Source: Candidatus Thiothrix anitrata
GTDB taxonomy: Bacteria; Pseudomonadota; Gammaproteobacteria; Thiotrichales; Thiotrichaceae
Direction of reading: 5' to 3'
Assembly (NCBI RefSeq): GCF_017901155.1
Contig: NZ_CP072800.1
Location: 2,321,283-2,385,282, forward strand
Length of the DNA: 64,000 nucleotides
A program made the translations under genes and the position numbers. Shown here one piece after another: positions 35,015 to 46,623 of the stretch. The notes under the pieces are model-generated. The model did not search any database. It worked only from the letters and a program-made list of their open reading frames with translations, and was not told the origin of the DNA. The first letter of the stretch is position 1. Every line of letters begins with the position of its first letter.

Positions 35015-36163
35015 TTACCCACGTTCTGCCAGCGGCGCAAACACCAGATTCTCTGGCCCCACATAATTCGCACTAGGGCGAATAATCTTGCCGTCTTCAC
35101 GCTGCTCAATCACATGCGCACCCCAGCCAGTGACGCGAGAAATCACGAAAATCGGCGTGAACATGTCGGTTGGTACGCCCATTTGCCCGTAGGAAACCGC
35201 AGAGAACCAGTCCAAATTCGGGAACATTTTCTTCAGTTCCCACATGGTGGATTCCAGCCGTGCGGCAATGTCGAACATTTTCATGTCGCCATTTTCTTGT
35301 GCCAGCCCTTTGGCGACGCGCTTGATGACTTCGTTACGCGGGTCGGCAATGGTGTATACCGGATGCCCGAAACCAATGACGATTTCTTTCTTGGCAACGC
35401 GCTCGCGGATGTCCGCTTCGGCTTCGTCAGCACTGTTGTAACGGGTCTGGATGCGTTGGGCTTCTTCGTTTGCACCGCCGTGTTTAGGGCCACGCAATGC
35501 ACCGATTGCACCGGTAATGCAGGAATACATGTCAGAGTTTGTGCCAGCAATGACGCGGGCGGCGAAGGTGGAGGCGTTGAATTCGTGCTCTGCGTACAGG
35601 ATCAGGGAAGTGTGCATGGCGCGTACCCAGGACTCACTCGGCTTTTCGCCGTGCAGCAGGTGCAGGAAATGCCCGCCGACGGTTTCATCGTCGGTTTCGA
35701 CTTCAATCACATTACCGTTGATGGCGTAGTGATACCAATACAGCAGCATGGAACCGAAGCTGGCAATCATGCGGTCGATGATATTGCGGGCATCAGCGGC
35801 TGGGTGGTGTTCCTTTTCTGGCAGACACGCGCCGAGCACGGAACAGCCGGTGCGCATCACATCCATCGGGTGAGTGGAGGGCGGCAGGGCTTCGAGTGCC
35901 TGTTTGACGGGCATCGGTAAGCCGCGCAGCGATTTCAGCTTGCGCTTGTAGGCTTTGAGTTCGGATGCATTTGGCAGTTTGCCGTGCACGATCAGGTGAG
36001 CGATTTCCTCAAACTCGGCCTGTTCGGCGAAGTCGAGGATGTCGTAGCCACGGTAGTGTAGGTCGTTGCCGGTGCGCCCAACGGTACAGATGGCGGTATT
36101 GCCTGCGGCAGTGCCGGAGAGGGCAACGGATTTTTTGGGTTTTGGTAATGTTTGTTCAGTCAT
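35015..36163 (-). CDS. prpC: 2-Methylcitrate synthase
   Basis: The enzyme condenses propionyl-CoA and oxaloacetate to 2-methylcitrate. The 382-residue citrate-synthase-family protein shows [35 protein letters not shown] and [16 protein letters not shown] with the catalytic His/Asp set. GntR-PrpB-PrpC-AcnD context supports methylcitrate rather than citrate synthase. It lies 19 nt after prpB. Confidence 0.94.
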   Translation of the reverse strand: MTEQTLPKPKKSVALSGTAAGNTAICTVGRTGNDLHYRGYDILDFAEQAEFEEIAHLIVHGKLPNASELKAYKRKLKSLRGLPMPVKQALEALPPSTHPMDVMRTGCSVLGACLPEKEHHPAADARNIIDRMIASFGSMLLYWYHYAINGNVIEVETDDETVGGHFLHLLHGEKPSESWVRAMHTSLILYAEHEFNASTFAARVIAGTNSDMYSCITGAIGALRGPKHGGANEEAQRIQTRYNSADEAEADIRERVAKKEIVIGFGHPVYTIADPRNEVIKRVAKGLAQENGDMKMFDIAARLESTMWELKKMFPNLDWFSAVSYGQMGVPTDMFTPIFVISRVTGWGAHVIEQREDGKIIRPSANYVGPENLVFAPLAERG

Positions 36164-36182
36164 GGGTTCTCCTCCTCAAGCC

Positions 36183-37079
36183 TTACTCTGCGCCTTTTTC
36201 GGCAAACAATTGATCCAGTTTCTGCTCGAAAGCGTGATAGCCGATGGTGTCGTACAGATCCATGCGGGTTTGCATGGTGTCGATCACGTTCTTTTGCGTG
36301 CCTTCGGTCAGCAGGTGGGTGTAAACGTTTTCAGCCGCCTTGCACATCGCACGGAACGCACTGAGTGGGTATAGCACCAGTTGTACGCCAACCGCTGACA
36401 GTTCCGCCGTGGTGTACAGGGGGGTTGCGCCGAATTCGGTAATGTTTGCCAAAACAGGTACTTTAATCACACTGGTGAATTCCGCGTACTGTTCGAGTTT
36501 GTTCATGGCTTCGGGGAAGATCATGTCTGCGCCCGCTTCCACACACGCCATAGCGCGGTCGATGGCGGATTGCATTCCTTCCACCGCGAGTGCGTCGGTA
36601 CGTGCCATGATCACGAAGCTGTCGTCAGTACGTGCGTCAACGGCGGATTTCACGCGATCGACCATTTCTTGCAGCGAAACAATCGCTTTGTTGGGGCGAT
36701 GACCGCAACGCTTTTGCATTACTTGGTCTTCGATGTGGAAACCGGCAACGCCCGCTTGAATCATTTCGCGAGTCGCGCGGGCAATATTGAAAGTGCCGCC
36801 CCAGCCCGTATCAATGTCAACCAGCAGCGGTGCAGAGGTAACAGCGGTGATACGTTTGGCATCTTCCAGTACGTCGTGCAGGGTGGTGATACCAAGGTCG
36901 GGGATGCCTAATGAGGAAGCAGCCACGCCACCGCCGGACAGGTACAGGGCTTTGTGCCCAACCTTTTCCGCAATGATGGCACTGTTGGCAGTGACTGCCC
37001 CAACGACTTGCAGGGGAGCGTTGTCTTTAACTGCTTGGCGCAGTTTTTGACCGGGTGATAAGTTTTGGTTTGCTGTCAT
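36183..37079 (-). CDS. prpB: 2-Methylisocitrate lyase
   Basis: The enzyme splits 2-methylisocitrate into pyruvate and succinate, the final step of the cycle. ATG 37079 is chosen because GAGGAAC precedes it. The 298-residue product has [28 protein letters not shown] (Mg-binding Asp residues) and the catalytic [11 protein letters not shown]. Its first 53 bp overlap the 3' end of the gntR gene in another frame, so expression is closely tied to the regulator. Confidence 0.95.
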   Translation of the reverse strand: MTANQNLSPGQKLRQAVKDNAPLQVVGAVTANSAIIAEKVGHKALYLSGGGVAASSLGIPDLGITTLHDVLEDAKRITAVTSAPLLVDIDTGWGGTFNIARATREMIQAGVAGFHIEDQVMQKRCGHRPNKAIVSLQEMVDRVKSAVDARTDDSFVIMARTDALAVEGMQSAIDRAMACVEAGADMIFPEAMNKLEQYAEFTSVIKVPVLANITEFGATPLYTTAELSAVGVQLVLYPLSAFRAMCKAAENVYTHLLTEGTQKNVIDTMQTRMDLYDTIGYHAFEQKLDQLFAEKGAE

Positions 37080-37746
37080 GTTCCTCATCCATCATTTCAC
37101 TGATACTTTTCCATGCCCCGCTGATATGGCGACGCATGAGGATTTCCGCCAATTCACCGTCACGCGCAGTGAGTGCGTCGACGATGTGGCGGTGCTGTTG
37201 CAAAGCAGGGCGGGTACGACTGGAAAGTCGGCTAGTGCGGTAACGGCACATGCGCAACAATTGGTACAACTCGCCTGCCAGCAGGTCGATCAACATCTGG
37301 TTACGGCTACTCAGTGCGATCTGGTAATGAAAGTCGAAATCGCCTTCGCTTTGGATATAAACTTGCCCATCGGTGGCTTCGATTTGCTCGGCGTGTTTTT
37401 CAAGCAGTAGCCGCAGCGTGTCGATTTCCGCGTCTGTCATGCGTAAGGCAGCGGTGCGGCACGCCATGCCTTCCAATGCTTCACGCACGGCGTACAAATC
37501 CGCCATCATCTCGCGGTCAAGCGTAACGACACGCGCTCCGGCATGTGGTATACGTTTGACTAGGCGCATCCCTTCGAGCTGGCGTAAGGCTTCACGCAAC
37601 GGACCGCGCCCGATGCCGTAACGTTCCGCCAGATCGGATTCGTTTAATTTTTGCCCTTGAAGGAGCTCGCCCGTGATGATGGCTTGCGTTAATTTGGTTG
37701 ACGCTACATCGGCAAGTGTCCCTTCTGGTGTGTGTAGTGCTAACAT
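37027..37746 (-). CDS. GntR-family regulator of the methylcitrate operon
   Basis: The 239-residue product has an N-terminal winged helix ([20 protein letters not shown], then [20 protein letters not shown]) and a C-terminal FCD ligand-binding domain (about 85-215, with [20 protein letters not shown]). It is the first gene of the operon and overlaps prpB by 53 bp. Two palindromes with a TTGTT(G/A)ACAA core lie upstream, one between the probable start of transcription and the gene, consistent with repression relieved by methylcitrate or a related metabolite. The ligand is inferred from context. Confidence 0.9.
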   Translation of the reverse strand: MLALHTPEGTLADVASTKLTQAIITGELLQGQKLNESDLAERYGIGRGPLREALRQLEGMRLVKRIPHAGARVVTLDREMMADLYAVREALEGMACRTAALRMTDAEIDTLRLLLEKHAEQIEATDGQVYIQSEGDFDFHYQIALSSRNQMLIDLLAGELYQLLRMCRYRTSRLSSRTRPALQQHRHIVDALTARDGELAEILMRRHISGAWKSISEMMDEEHDSKPKLITRSKTAPSS

Positions 37747-37765
37747 TGTGGTGTCCTTTTCGATG

Positions 37766-37794
37766 GATTGTTGACAATCTCTAGCGTTATTATA
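37766..37794 (-). promoter_or_regulatory. prp operon promoter and GntR operator (proximal)
   Basis: A TATAAT -10 lies at 37794-37789 on the minus strand. Just downstream, GATTGTTGACAATC (37766-37779) is a perfect palindrome around a TG centre, of the form expected for FCD-type GntR regulators, about 20 bp before the gntR start. Binding there would block early transcription. No good -35 is visible. Confidence 0.6.
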
Positions 37795-37828
37795 ACTTTT
37801 TTTGGAGAAAAATGAATCTTTTTCAAAT

Positions 37829-37842
37829 TTTTGTTAACAAAA
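37829..37842. promoter_or_regulatory. Second GntR-like palindrome (distal)
   Basis: TTTTGTTAACAAAA is a perfect 14-bp palindrome sharing TTGTTxACAA with the proximal operator. The centres are 63 bp apart, six helical turns, which would suit cooperative binding or looping. Confidence 0.45.
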
Positions 37843-37883
37843 TTATTTTTAACTTTGACGGAGTGTCGTGGTTTTTTATGTTG

Positions 37884-37895
37884 TGATGCACATCA
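37884..37895. promoter_or_regulatory. FNR/CRP-like palindrome upstream of carA
   Basis: TGAT-GCAC-ATCA fits the core of an FNR/ANR box (TTGAT-N4-ATCAA) and partly a CRP site (TGTGA half). It is about 118 bp before carA and 140 bp before gntR, so either transcript could be the target. Confidence 0.35.
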
Positions 37896-37960
37896 TACGC
37901 AATCCTTGCGTAGACACTCTGTCAGGCAGCGCGTAAAATGCACTTCTACTAATTTCTTTC

Positions 37961-37986
37961 ACGGGATGAGCCACGCCTCATCCCGT
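37961..37986 (+). promoter_or_regulatory. Hairpin in the carA leader (possible attenuator)
   Basis: ACGGGATGAG (37961-37970) and CTCATCCCGT (37977-37986) form a perfect 10-bp stem with a 6-nt loop, followed by TTCGTATG rather than a clean T-run. It ends 16 nt before the carA Shine-Dalgarno (GGAGG, 38003-38007). It could be an attenuator or a leader-RNA switch for pyrimidine or arginine control. Confidence 0.45.
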
Positions 37987-38012
37987 TTCGTATGTAGACT
38001 TCGGAGGTTCTT

Positions 38013-39152
38013 TTGAACAAGCAAGCACTGCTGGTGCTGGAAGACGGGAGTGTTTTCCACGGGCGTTCCATCGGCTGTGATGGCCAAACCACGGGTGAAG
38101 TGGTCTTTAATACCGCATTGACAGGCTATCAGGAAATCCTGACTGACCCGTCGTATTCACGCCAAATCGTTACCTTGACTTATCCCCACATTGGTAACGT
38201 CGGTGTCAATCAGGAAGATTGCGAATCCACCCAAGTTCACGCGGCTGGCTTGATCGTGCGCGATGTGCCAGCGGTTTACAGTAGCTGGCGTGCGGAAGAA
38301 TCCCTGCCTGACTATTTAGCCAGTAACAATGTTGTTGCGATTGCCGACATCGACACGCGCCGTTTGACGCGCATCTTGCGTGAAAAAGGCGCACAGCGTG
38401 GCTGCGTCATGGCAGGTGAAAACCTTTCTGTAGACGTAGCACTGGACGCAGCACGTTCCTTCCCCGGCTTAAAAGGCATGGATTTGGCGAAAGAAGTCAC
38501 CGTCAAGTCCAGCTATGTGTGGACAGAAGGCAGTTGGCAATTAAACCCCGCCACCCCACGCCCTTCCACCGCAACAACGGCTGAATTCAATATCGTCGCT
38601 TACGATTACGGTATCAAAACCAATATCCTGCGCATGTTGGTGGATCGTGGTTGCCGCATCACGGTCGTGCCTGCGCAAACCCCAGCGGCAGACGTATTGG
38701 CAATGAAACCCGATGGCGTATTCCTCTCCAACGGCCCCGGCGACCCAGAACCGTGCGATTACGCGATTGCAGCAATCCGTGAAGTGCTGGAGCAAAAAGT
38801 CCCAACGTTTGGCATCTGCTTAGGTCATCAATTGCTCGGTTTAGCCAGTGGTGCGAAAACCGTCAAAATGAAATTCGGGCATCACGGCGCGAACCATCCG
38901 GTACAAGATTTGGACAGCAAGCGCGTGATGATCAGCAGCCAAAACCACGGTTTTGCGGTGGATGAAACCACGCTGCCAGCCAACGTGCGTGCTACGCATC
39001 GCTCGCTGTTCGACGGCACATTGCAAGGTATTGAACGTACTGACTGCCCCGCGTTAAGTTTCCAAGGACACCCCGAAGCCAGCCCCGGCCCGCACGACGT
39101 AGCCCCTGTATTCGACCGTTTCATTGAGATGATGAGAGCCGCACATGCCTAA
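38013..39152 (+). CDS. carA: Carbamoyl-phosphate synthase small subunit
   Basis: The glutaminase subunit supplies ammonia to CarB for arginine and pyrimidine synthesis. The start is TTG 38013, supported by GGAGG 5 nt upstream. The 379-residue product has the N-terminal CarA domain ([20 protein letters not shown]) and a class I amidotransferase domain with the nucleophile Cys in [13 protein letters not shown] and the His/Glu in [11 protein letters not shown]. It overlaps carB by 8 bp. Confidence 0.97.
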   Translation: MNKQALLVLEDGSVFHGRSIGCDGQTTGEVVFNTALTGYQEILTDPSYSRQIVTLTYPHIGNVGVNQEDCESTQVHAAGLIVRDVPAVYSSWRAEESLPDYLASNNVVAIADIDTRRLTRILREKGAQRGCVMAGENLSVDVALDAARSFPGLKGMDLAKEVTVKSSYVWTEGSWQLNPATPRPSTATTAEFNIVAYDYGIKTNILRMLVDRGCRITVVPAQTPAADVLAMKPDGVFLSNGPGDPEPCDYAIAAIREVLEQKVPTFGICLGHQLLGLASGAKTVKMKFGHHGANHPVQDLDSKRVMISSQNHGFAVDETTLPANVRATHRSLFDGTLQGIERTDCPALSFQGHPEASPGPHDVAPVFDRFIEMMRAAHA

Positions 39153-42100
39153 ACGCACTGACATTAAAAGCATTCTGATTATTGGTGCAGGCCCGATCAT
39201 TATCGGTCAGGCGTGCGAATTTGACTATTCCGGTGCGCAAGCGTGTAAGGCGTTGCGTGAGGAAGGCTACCGCGTCATTCTGGTCAACTCCAACCCCGCG
39301 ACCATTATGACCGACCCGAATATGGCGGATGCGATTTACATCGAACCGATCCGTTGGGAAACGGTCGCTAAAATCATTGAAAAAGAACGCCCCGACGCAC
39401 TGTTGCCGACGATGGGTGGGCAAACCGCACTCAACTGTGCGCTCGACCTTTCTCGCCAAGGTGTATTGGAAAAATTCGGCGTGGACATGATCGGCGCGAA
39501 CGAAGTCTCCATCGACATGGCAGAAGACCGCCAGAAATTCAAAGTGGCGATGGATGAAATCGGTCTGGAATCCGCCCGTTCTGGCGTGGCGCATTCGATG
39601 GACGAAGCTCGCGCCGTGCAAGCCACACTCGGCTTTCCCGTGGTCATTCGTCCGTCATTCACGATGGGGGGCAGCGGTGGCGGTATCGCCTACAACAAGC
39701 AGGAATTTGAATCCATCGTGGCGCGTGGGTTGGATTTATCTCCCACCACCGAAGTCCTGTTGGAAGAATCCCTGCTCGGCTGGAAAGAATACGAGATGGA
39801 AGTCGTGCGTGACCGCAATGACAACTGCATCATTATCTGTTCCATCGAAAACCTTGACCCGATGGGGATCCACACGGGTGACTCGATTACGGTAGCCCCT
39901 GCGCAAACCCTAACCGACAAGGAATACCAATTGCTGCGGAATGCGTCGATTGCGGTCTTGCGCAAAATCGGCGTGGATACTGGCGGTTCCAACGTACAGT
40001 TTTCGGTGAATCCGAATAATGGGCGTATTATCGTTATCGAAATGAACCCGCGTGTGTCACGTTCTTCCGCACTCGCTTCCAAAGCCACCGGCTTCCCGAT
40101 TGCGAAAGTCGCGGCGAAGCTGGCGGTCGGTTACACCTTGGATGAATTGCGCAACGAAATCACGGGTGGGGCAACGCCTGCGTCATTCGAGCCATCCATC
40201 GACTACGTTGTCACCAAAATCCCGCGTTTCACTTTCGAGAAATTCCCGCAAGCCGACTCGCGTTTGACCACGCAAATGAAGTCGGTGGGCGAAGTCATGG
40301 CAATGGGGCGCACCTTCCAAGAGTCGTTCCAGAAAGCCCTGCGCGGTTTGGAAACGGGCATTGATGGCTTGAACGAGCGCATTGATCCGCAAGACCCTGA
40401 TGCAAAAGACACGCTGCGCCGCCAATTGACCGAAGCCAGTTCCGAACGGATTTTGTACGTCGCGGATGCCTTCCGTCTGGGCTTGAGCATCGAAGAATTG
40501 TTCGTACAAACCAGCATTGATCCTTGGTTCTTGGTGCAATTGAAAGAGCTGGTTGACATTGAAAACAGCTTGAAAGAGCGTTTGCTCAACAGCATCACGG
40601 CTGATGAAATGCGGGTACTCAAGCGCAAAGGTTTCTCTGATAAGCGTTTGGCTACTTTATTGCATGAAACCGAAAAAACGGTACGAGCGGCACGTCACAA
40701 GCTCAATGTGCGCCCGGTTTACAAGCGTGTGGATACTTGCGCAGCGGAATTTGCCACTAACACCGCGTACATGTATTCCACTTACGAAGAGGAGTGTGAA
40801 TCCAACCCCACCGACCGTAAGAAAATCATGGTGTTGGGTGGCGGGCCTAACCGTATCGGGCAAGGCATCGAATTCGACTACTGCTGCGTTCACGCGGCGT
40901 TGGCGTTGCGTGACGATGGCTTTGAAACCATTATGGTCAACTGCAACCCTGAAACTGTTTCCACCGATTATGACACCTCCGACCGTCTGTATTTTGAGCC
41001 GCTGACGCTCGAAGACGTGATGGAGATTGTTGATCTGGAAAAGCCTTACGGGGTGATCGTGCAATACGGCGGGCAAACCCCGCTGAAATTGGCGCGTGAT
41101 CTCGAAGCTCTGGGTGCGCCGATTATCGGTACGTCGCCGGATTCCATCGACTTGGCGGAAGACCGTGAGCGTTTCCAGCAATTGATCCACAAACTCGGCT
41201 TGAAACAGCCGCCAAACCGCACCGCCAGAAGTATCGACGAAGCGGTACGCTTAGCAGACGAAATTGGCTACCCGCTGGTGGTACGCCCGTCTTACGTGCT
41301 GGGCGGACGGGCGATGGAAATCGTTTACCACGAAAACGAATTGCGCCGTTACATGACCACGGCAGTTTCTGTATCCAACGATTCGCCGGTATTGCTCGAC
41401 CGTTATCTGGATGATGCGATTGAAGTGGACGTGGACGCGATTTGTGACGGGGACACCGTGTTGATCGGCGGGATTATGCAGCACATTGAACAGGCGGGTA
41501 TCCACTCCGGTGACTCGGCGTGTTCCTTGCCACCGTATTCTTTGCGTGCTGACATCCAAGACCAATTGCGTGAGCAAATGACACAAATGGGCAAAGCCCT
41601 CAATGTGGTTGGTTTAATGAATGCGCAGTTCGCCATCAAGGGCGACGACGTATACGTGCTGGAAGTGAACCCGCGTGCCTCACGTACTGTGCCATTCGTG
41701 TCCAAAGCCATCGGTCGTCCGCTGGCAAAAGTGGCGGCACGTTGCATGGCTGGTCAAAGTTTGGCAAGCCAAAACGCACTGAACGAAATCATTCCGTCCT
41801 ACTACGCGGTGAAAGAAGCGGTATTCCCGTTCATCAAATTCCCCGGTGTTGACCCCATCCTTAGCCCCGAAATGAAATCCACGGGCGAAGTCATGGGTGT
41901 GGGCAGAACCTTTGCCGAAGCCTTCGGCAAGGCGCAATACGCAGCAGGTGAAGTTTACCCAACGTCTGGTGTGGCGTTCATCAGTGTGCGCGAAGCAGAC
42001 CGCCGCCATTTGAAAGAAATCGGTGAAATGTTGGTTGAGCAGGGTTTCAGGATCGTTGCCACCCGTGGTACAGCCCGCGAATTGCAAAACGTTGGTGTCA

Positions 42101-42375
42101 CCTGCGAAATCGTCAATAAAATGCGTGAAGGTCGCCCCAATATCGTCGATATGATCAAGAACGAAGAAATCGACTTGATCGTAAACACGACCGAAGGCGA
42201 ACAGTCGACCCGCGACTCGTTTGAGATTCGCCGCGAAGCCTTGCAGCACAAAGTGACCTACACCACCACGATTGAGGGTGCGCGGGCATTGTGCAAAGCG
42301 ATGGCCTATACAGATAGTGAGCAAGTGTATTGCTTGCAAGATTTACATCAGGAAATAACAGAACAAGGGGTTTGA
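39145..42375 (+). CDS. carB: Carbamoyl-phosphate synthase large subunit
   Basis: The ATP-dependent synthetase makes carbamoyl phosphate from bicarbonate and ammonia. The 1076-residue product contains the two homologous ATP-grasp halves ([20 protein letters not shown] at the N-terminus, [20 protein letters not shown] at about 560) with an oligomerisation region between, and the C-terminal MGS-like allosteric domain ([15 protein letters not shown], then [18 protein letters not shown]). Its ATG overlaps carA and greA follows 4 nt after its stop. Confidence 0.97.
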   Translation: MPKRTDIKSILIIGAGPIIIGQACEFDYSGAQACKALREEGYRVILVNSNPATIMTDPNMADAIYIEPIRWETVAKIIEKERPDALLPTMGGQTALNCALDLSRQGVLEKFGVDMIGANEVSIDMAEDRQKFKVAMDEIGLESARSGVAHSMDEARAVQATLGFPVVIRPSFTMGGSGGGIAYNKQEFESIVARGLDLSPTTEVLLEESLLGWKEYEMEVVRDRNDNCIIICSIENLDPMGIHTGDSITVAPAQTLTDKEYQLLRNASIAVLRKIGVDTGGSNVQFSVNPNNGRIIVIEMNPRVSRSSALASKATGFPIAKVAAKLAVGYTLDELRNEITGGATPASFEPSIDYVVTKIPRFTFEKFPQADSRLTTQMKSVGEVMAMGRTFQESFQKALRGLETGIDGLNERIDPQDPDAKDTLRRQLTEASSERILYVADAFRLGLSIEELFVQTSIDPWFLVQLKELVDIENSLKERLLNSITADEMRVLKRKGFSDKRLATLLHETEKTVRAARHKLNVRPVYKRVDTCAAEFATNTAYMYSTYEEECESNPTDRKKIMVLGGGPNRIGQGIEFDYCCVHAALALRDDGFETIMVNCNPETVSTDYDTSDRLYFEPLTLEDVMEIVDLEKPYGVIVQYGGQTPLKLARDLEALGAPIIGTSPDSIDLAEDRERFQQLIHKLGLKQPPNRTARSIDEAVRLADEIGYPLVVRPSYVLGGRAMEIVYHENELRRYMTTAVSVSNDSPVLLDRYLDDAIEVDVDAICDGDTVLIGGIMQHIEQAGIHSGDSACSLPPYSLRADIQDQLREQMTQMGKALNVVGLMNAQFAIKGDDVYVLEVNPRASRTVPFVSKAIGRPLAKVAARCMAGQSLASQNALNEIIPSYYAVKEAVFPFIKFPGVDPILSPEMKSTGEVMGVGRTFAEAFGKAQYAAGEVYPTSGVAFISVREADRRHLKEIGEMLVEQGFRIVATRGTARELQNVGVTCEIVNKMREGRPNIVDMIKNEEIDLIVNTTEGEQSTRDSFEIRREALQHKVTYTTTIEGARALCKAMAYTDSEQVYCLQDLHQEITEQGV

Positions 42376-42379
42376 AGCG

Positions 42380-42865
42380 ATGAGTACTAGACCACCGCTA
42401 ACATTGAAGGGTTCCGAACGTTTGAAGGCTGAATTGCAGCGTTTGAAAATGGAGGAACGTCCGCAAATTATTCAGGCAATTGCGACCGCCCGCGAACACG
42501 GCGATTTGAAAGAAAATGCTGAATACCATGCAGCACGTGAGCAGCAAAGTTTCTGCGAAGGGCGTATTAAGGAGCTGGAAAGCACCTTGTCGATGGCGCA
42601 AGTCATTGATGTGGTTGCTGTGGGTGCGATGAATCCCGGCAAAGTCGTATTTGGCGCAACCGTGCAATTAGAGGAGGTCGAAACCGGCGAAACCATCACC
42701 TATCAAATTGTGGGTGACATTGAGGCCGATATTAAGCATAACCGTGTGGCGGTTTCCTCGCCAATTGCGCGGGCAATGATTGGTAAGGAAGAGGGTGATG
42801 TGGCGGTGGTGCAGGCACCCGGCGGGGTGCGTGAGTACGAAATTGTTGAAGTAAACTATCAATAG
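42380..42865 (+). CDS. greA: Transcription elongation factor GreA
   Basis: GreA rescues stalled RNA polymerase by stimulating transcript cleavage. The 161-residue product has the N-terminal coiled coil with the acidic tip ([20 protein letters not shown]), where Asp/Glu residues reach the active site, and the C-terminal FKBP-like domain ([18 protein letters not shown]). It is 4 nt after carB, a common arrangement in gammaproteobacteria. Confidence 0.96.
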   Translation: MSTRPPLTLKGSERLKAELQRLKMEERPQIIQAIATAREHGDLKENAEYHAAREQQSFCEGRIKELESTLSMAQVIDVVAVGAMNPGKVVFGATVQLEEVETGETITYQIVGDIEADIKHNRVAVSSPIARAMIGKEEGDVAVVQAPGGVREYEIVEVNYQ

Positions 42866-42923
42866 TATCAAGTGATGCGACCTTATTGACGCATGCTTGT
42901 TGATTTACAGGAAAAATTTTGTG

Positions 42924-43649
42924 ATGAAAGCATTGTGGCGTTCATTTCAGGTCGCAGTGGCGATGTTAACGCGCCTACCAGCCCCTCCGATTGAAAGCTT
43001 TACAGCTGAAGAAAAAGGGCGTGGGTTAATTTGGTTGCCTATTATTGGTGCGCTAATGGGGGGCGTGTTAGCCGCTACTGCGGTGTGGCTACTTCCCGAT
43101 GTTGAGCCGATTTTAGCTTCTGTCATTTTATTGACGTTGTGGCTGTTTGTCAGTGAATTACATCATTTAGATGCATTGGCTCAGTGTGTTAGTGGGTGGT
43201 TATTTGGTAACGCTGTCGACACTGATGCCGATACATTACCGAGTAATCATTTAGGCGTGGTTGGTGTGATTGCACTGGTCATGATGATGAAATTCTCAGC
43301 CTTGGCGGTATTGTTGGAATACGACAATTGGATTTATATCTTACTGGCTCCAGTGATTGCGCGATTTTTGGTGATTGCTCTGATTGGTTTTACACCCGTT
43401 GCGCGTAACGAGGTATTGGCTCACGAGTTCAATATCGAATTTCCTTATGTTGCGTTATTTTTGTGGTTACTGGTGGCAATTCCTGCCGCATTGGTGATCG
43501 GAATGCCAATGTTTGTGATGTTTGTGGCATTGTTATTGTTGCGCTTTCGGATGATGCGTCATTCGGGCGGAGTGACTTGGCCTTCGATTGGGGCGAGTAT
43601 TGTGTTGTTGGAAACGTTGGGGCTGTTTGGGGCGGCGGTGTTGGCTTAA
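42924..43649 (+). CDS. CobS-like membrane protein, motif degenerate
   Basis: ATG 42924 is taken; GTG 42921 and TTG 42897 are alternatives. AGGAAAA lies about 10 nt upstream. The 241-residue product has six or so hydrophobic segments. The general plan (FQVAVAMLTRLPAPP at the start, a polar loop, then membrane helices) matches adenosylcobinamide-GDP ribazoletransferase (CobS), the last step of cobalamin assembly. However, where CobS has an HEDGLAD-ADG motif it reads HHLDALAQCVSGW, and no DSRIGTYG-like motif follows, so activity is doubtful. No other cobalamin genes are nearby. It could be a diverged CobS acting on a different substrate. Confidence 0.5.
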   Translation: MKALWRSFQVAVAMLTRLPAPPIESFTAEEKGRGLIWLPIIGALMGGVLAATAVWLLPDVEPILASVILLTLWLFVSELHHLDALAQCVSGWLFGNAVDTDADTLPSNHLGVVGVIALVMMMKFSALAVLLEYDNWIYILLAPVIARFLVIALIGFTPVARNEVLAHEFNIEFPYVALFLWLLVAIPAALVIGMPMFVMFVALLLLRFRMMRHSGGVTWPSIGASIVLLETLGLFGAAVLA

Positions 43650-43671
43650 TCAACGTAAGGTGGTTAATGCC

Positions 43672-43756
43672 GAGGGTAAGGTGCGTTAATTTTTAAGCGA
43701 AGAAAACTCGCGGTGCTCAGACAAAACTTCGCTTAAAATTAACACACCTTGCCCTC
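43672..43756. terminator. Long (about 30-bp) inverted repeat between convergent genes
   Basis: GAGGGTAAGGTGCGTTAATT continues to 43702, and its complement occupies 43727-43756. The arms pair along about 30 bp with one bulged T and two mismatched or wobble positions; the loop is 24 nt. It lies between the CobS-like gene and pgm. The stem is much longer than an ordinary terminator and may be a small mobile or repetitive element serving as one. Confidence 0.6.
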
Positions 43757-43779
43757 TGTACTACGTGCCACCCTTGGTA

Positions 43780-45453
<1,674 letters not shown>

Positions 45454-45477
45454 TCAGTTTTCACGTATTATGGATTT

Positions 45478-45921
45478 ATGTTAACCAAAGAACAACCCGC
45501 GTTATTCTCTCCTCGTCCAAAATCTTTTGCGGCACTGATGGAGATGTATGAAACCAACTATCTGCAATTGCGGTTGCTTTGTGGTGATTTGCGTGCTTTA
45601 CCGTCGGAATCACGTTCGTACATAGCAGGTGGCATTCCAGTACAGTTATTAGTGTTGGATAATTCAGCGCATACGACTACGTTGTTGATGACTTATTTGT
45701 TCGACGATCAGCAACGTGATAATCGCCCTGATATGTTGATTCGTGTTTATCACGATTCGCGACAAGCGGAAGTTGTCAAACACCGTTGTCGTTTAGTGAA
45801 TGAACCGATCAAGTATTGGGAAAAAGATTTAGATACGATGTTGTTATGTCGTTGGCGTATGAATAGGTTTTTGTACAAGTGGACGAATTATTTGCGTCGT
45901 CAAGGCCATGTTTTTCAGTAA
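45478..45921 (+). CDS. DUF1249 family protein (YqiB-like)
   Basis: The in-frame ATG 45478 is chosen because the longer frame overlaps pgm's promoter region. The 147-residue product contains FAALMEMYETNYLQLRLL, VYHDSRQAEVV and YWEKDLDTMLLCRWRMNRFL, and ends YLRRQGHVF, as in E. coli YqiB. The family has no established function; in many gammaproteobacteria it is linked to nudF and cpdA, not seen here. It is divergent from pgm across about 60 bp. Confidence 0.85.
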   Translation: MLTKEQPALFSPRPKSFAALMEMYETNYLQLRLLCGDLRALPSESRSYIAGGIPVQLLVLDNSAHTTTLLMTYLFDDQQRDNRPDMLIRVYHDSRQAEVVKHRCRLVNEPIKYWEKDLDTMLLCRWRMNRFLYKWTNYLRRQGHVFQ

Positions 45922-46031
45922 AATACGATTGATATGGCATAATTTTGTGCGGATATATTTATAAAGTTATACAATATATATTATGAAAAGTAGATTTCTT
46001 GCGTTGTGTACAACTTGTAATGAAAATATTC

Positions 46032-46060
46032 TTGACTGAGTTACTTGGTTTATTTACAAT
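46032..46060 (+). promoter_or_regulatory. iscR promoter with probable IscR type 1 site
   Basis: TTGACT (46032-46037) and TACAAT (46055-46060) are spaced 17 bp. The sequence around the -35 (CTTGACTGAGTTACTTGG) resembles the E. coli IscR type 1 box, so [2Fe-2S]-IscR probably represses its own gene. The 195-bp gap before iscR is otherwise A/T-rich. Confidence 0.6.
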
Positions 46061-46116
46061 ACCAACCATTCCAGTCAGGAATTAGTACGCAGCAAGACTG
46101 TTTAAGGAGTACCCCC

Positions 46117-46608
46117 ATGAAGCTTTCTACGAAAGGCCGTTACGCCGTTACCGCCATGATGGATCTCGCGATTCATGATCATGAGGGGCCGGTTACCTTA
46201 GCTGATATTTCGCAATGTCAAGGTATCTCATTGTCATACCTTGAACAATTGTTTGCACGTCTGCGCAAAGAGGGGTTGGTTGAGGGGGTGCGCGGTCCTG
46301 GTGGTGGTTATCGTTTAGGTCGTCCCTCTAGTCAGATCAGTATTGCAGAGATTATTAATGCAGTGGATGAGAATATTGATGTAACCCGTTGTTTAGGCGG
46401 TAAAGATTGTCAAGGCGGTGAAAAGTGTTTGACGCATCAGTTATGGGAGGATTTAAGCAATCGCCTGTACGTGTTTCTAGATGAATTAACCTTGGCTAAC
46501 TTTATTAACCGCCCGGAAATTCGTGAAGTGGCTTATCGCCAAGATACTATCGCAAGCCGCATTGCAACCATGTTTCCACCGCGAGCCAGTATGAGTGCGC
46601 GGATGTAA
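46117..46608 (+). CDS. iscR: Rrf2-family Fe-S regulator IscR
   Basis: IscR senses iron-sulfur status through a [2Fe-2S] cluster. ATG 46117 follows AAGGAG. The 163-residue product opens [18 protein letters not shown], has the winged helix ([20 protein letters not shown], then [10 protein letters not shown]) and all four ligands at the E. coli positions: Cys92, Cys98, Cys104 and His107 ([17 protein letters not shown]). The iscS-iscU genes that usually follow are absent; thiL begins 15 nt downstream. It may have been separated from the assembly operon. Confidence 0.94.
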   Translation: MKLSTKGRYAVTAMMDLAIHDHEGPVTLADISQCQGISLSYLEQLFARLRKEGLVEGVRGPGGGYRLGRPSSQISIAEIINAVDENIDVTRCLGGKDCQGGEKCLTHQLWEDLSNRLYVFLDELTLANFINRPEIREVAYRQDTIASRIATMFPPRASMSARM

Positions 46609-46623
46609 TTTTCCTGAAAAGAT

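Noticed and set aside
34391-35920. A 509-codon plus-strand open frame across prpC-acnD
   Set aside because: It lies antisense to two clearly conserved enzymes on the minus strand and has no family pattern; it is a composition artefact.
41680-42339. A 219-codon minus-strand frame within carB
   Set aside because: It is antisense to the conserved carB allosteric and second ATP-grasp regions.
45983-46039. An 18-codon frame with a CxxC in the iscR upstream gap
   Set aside because: It has no ribosome-binding site, ends inside the iscR promoter, and is within chance expectation for A/T-rich DNA.
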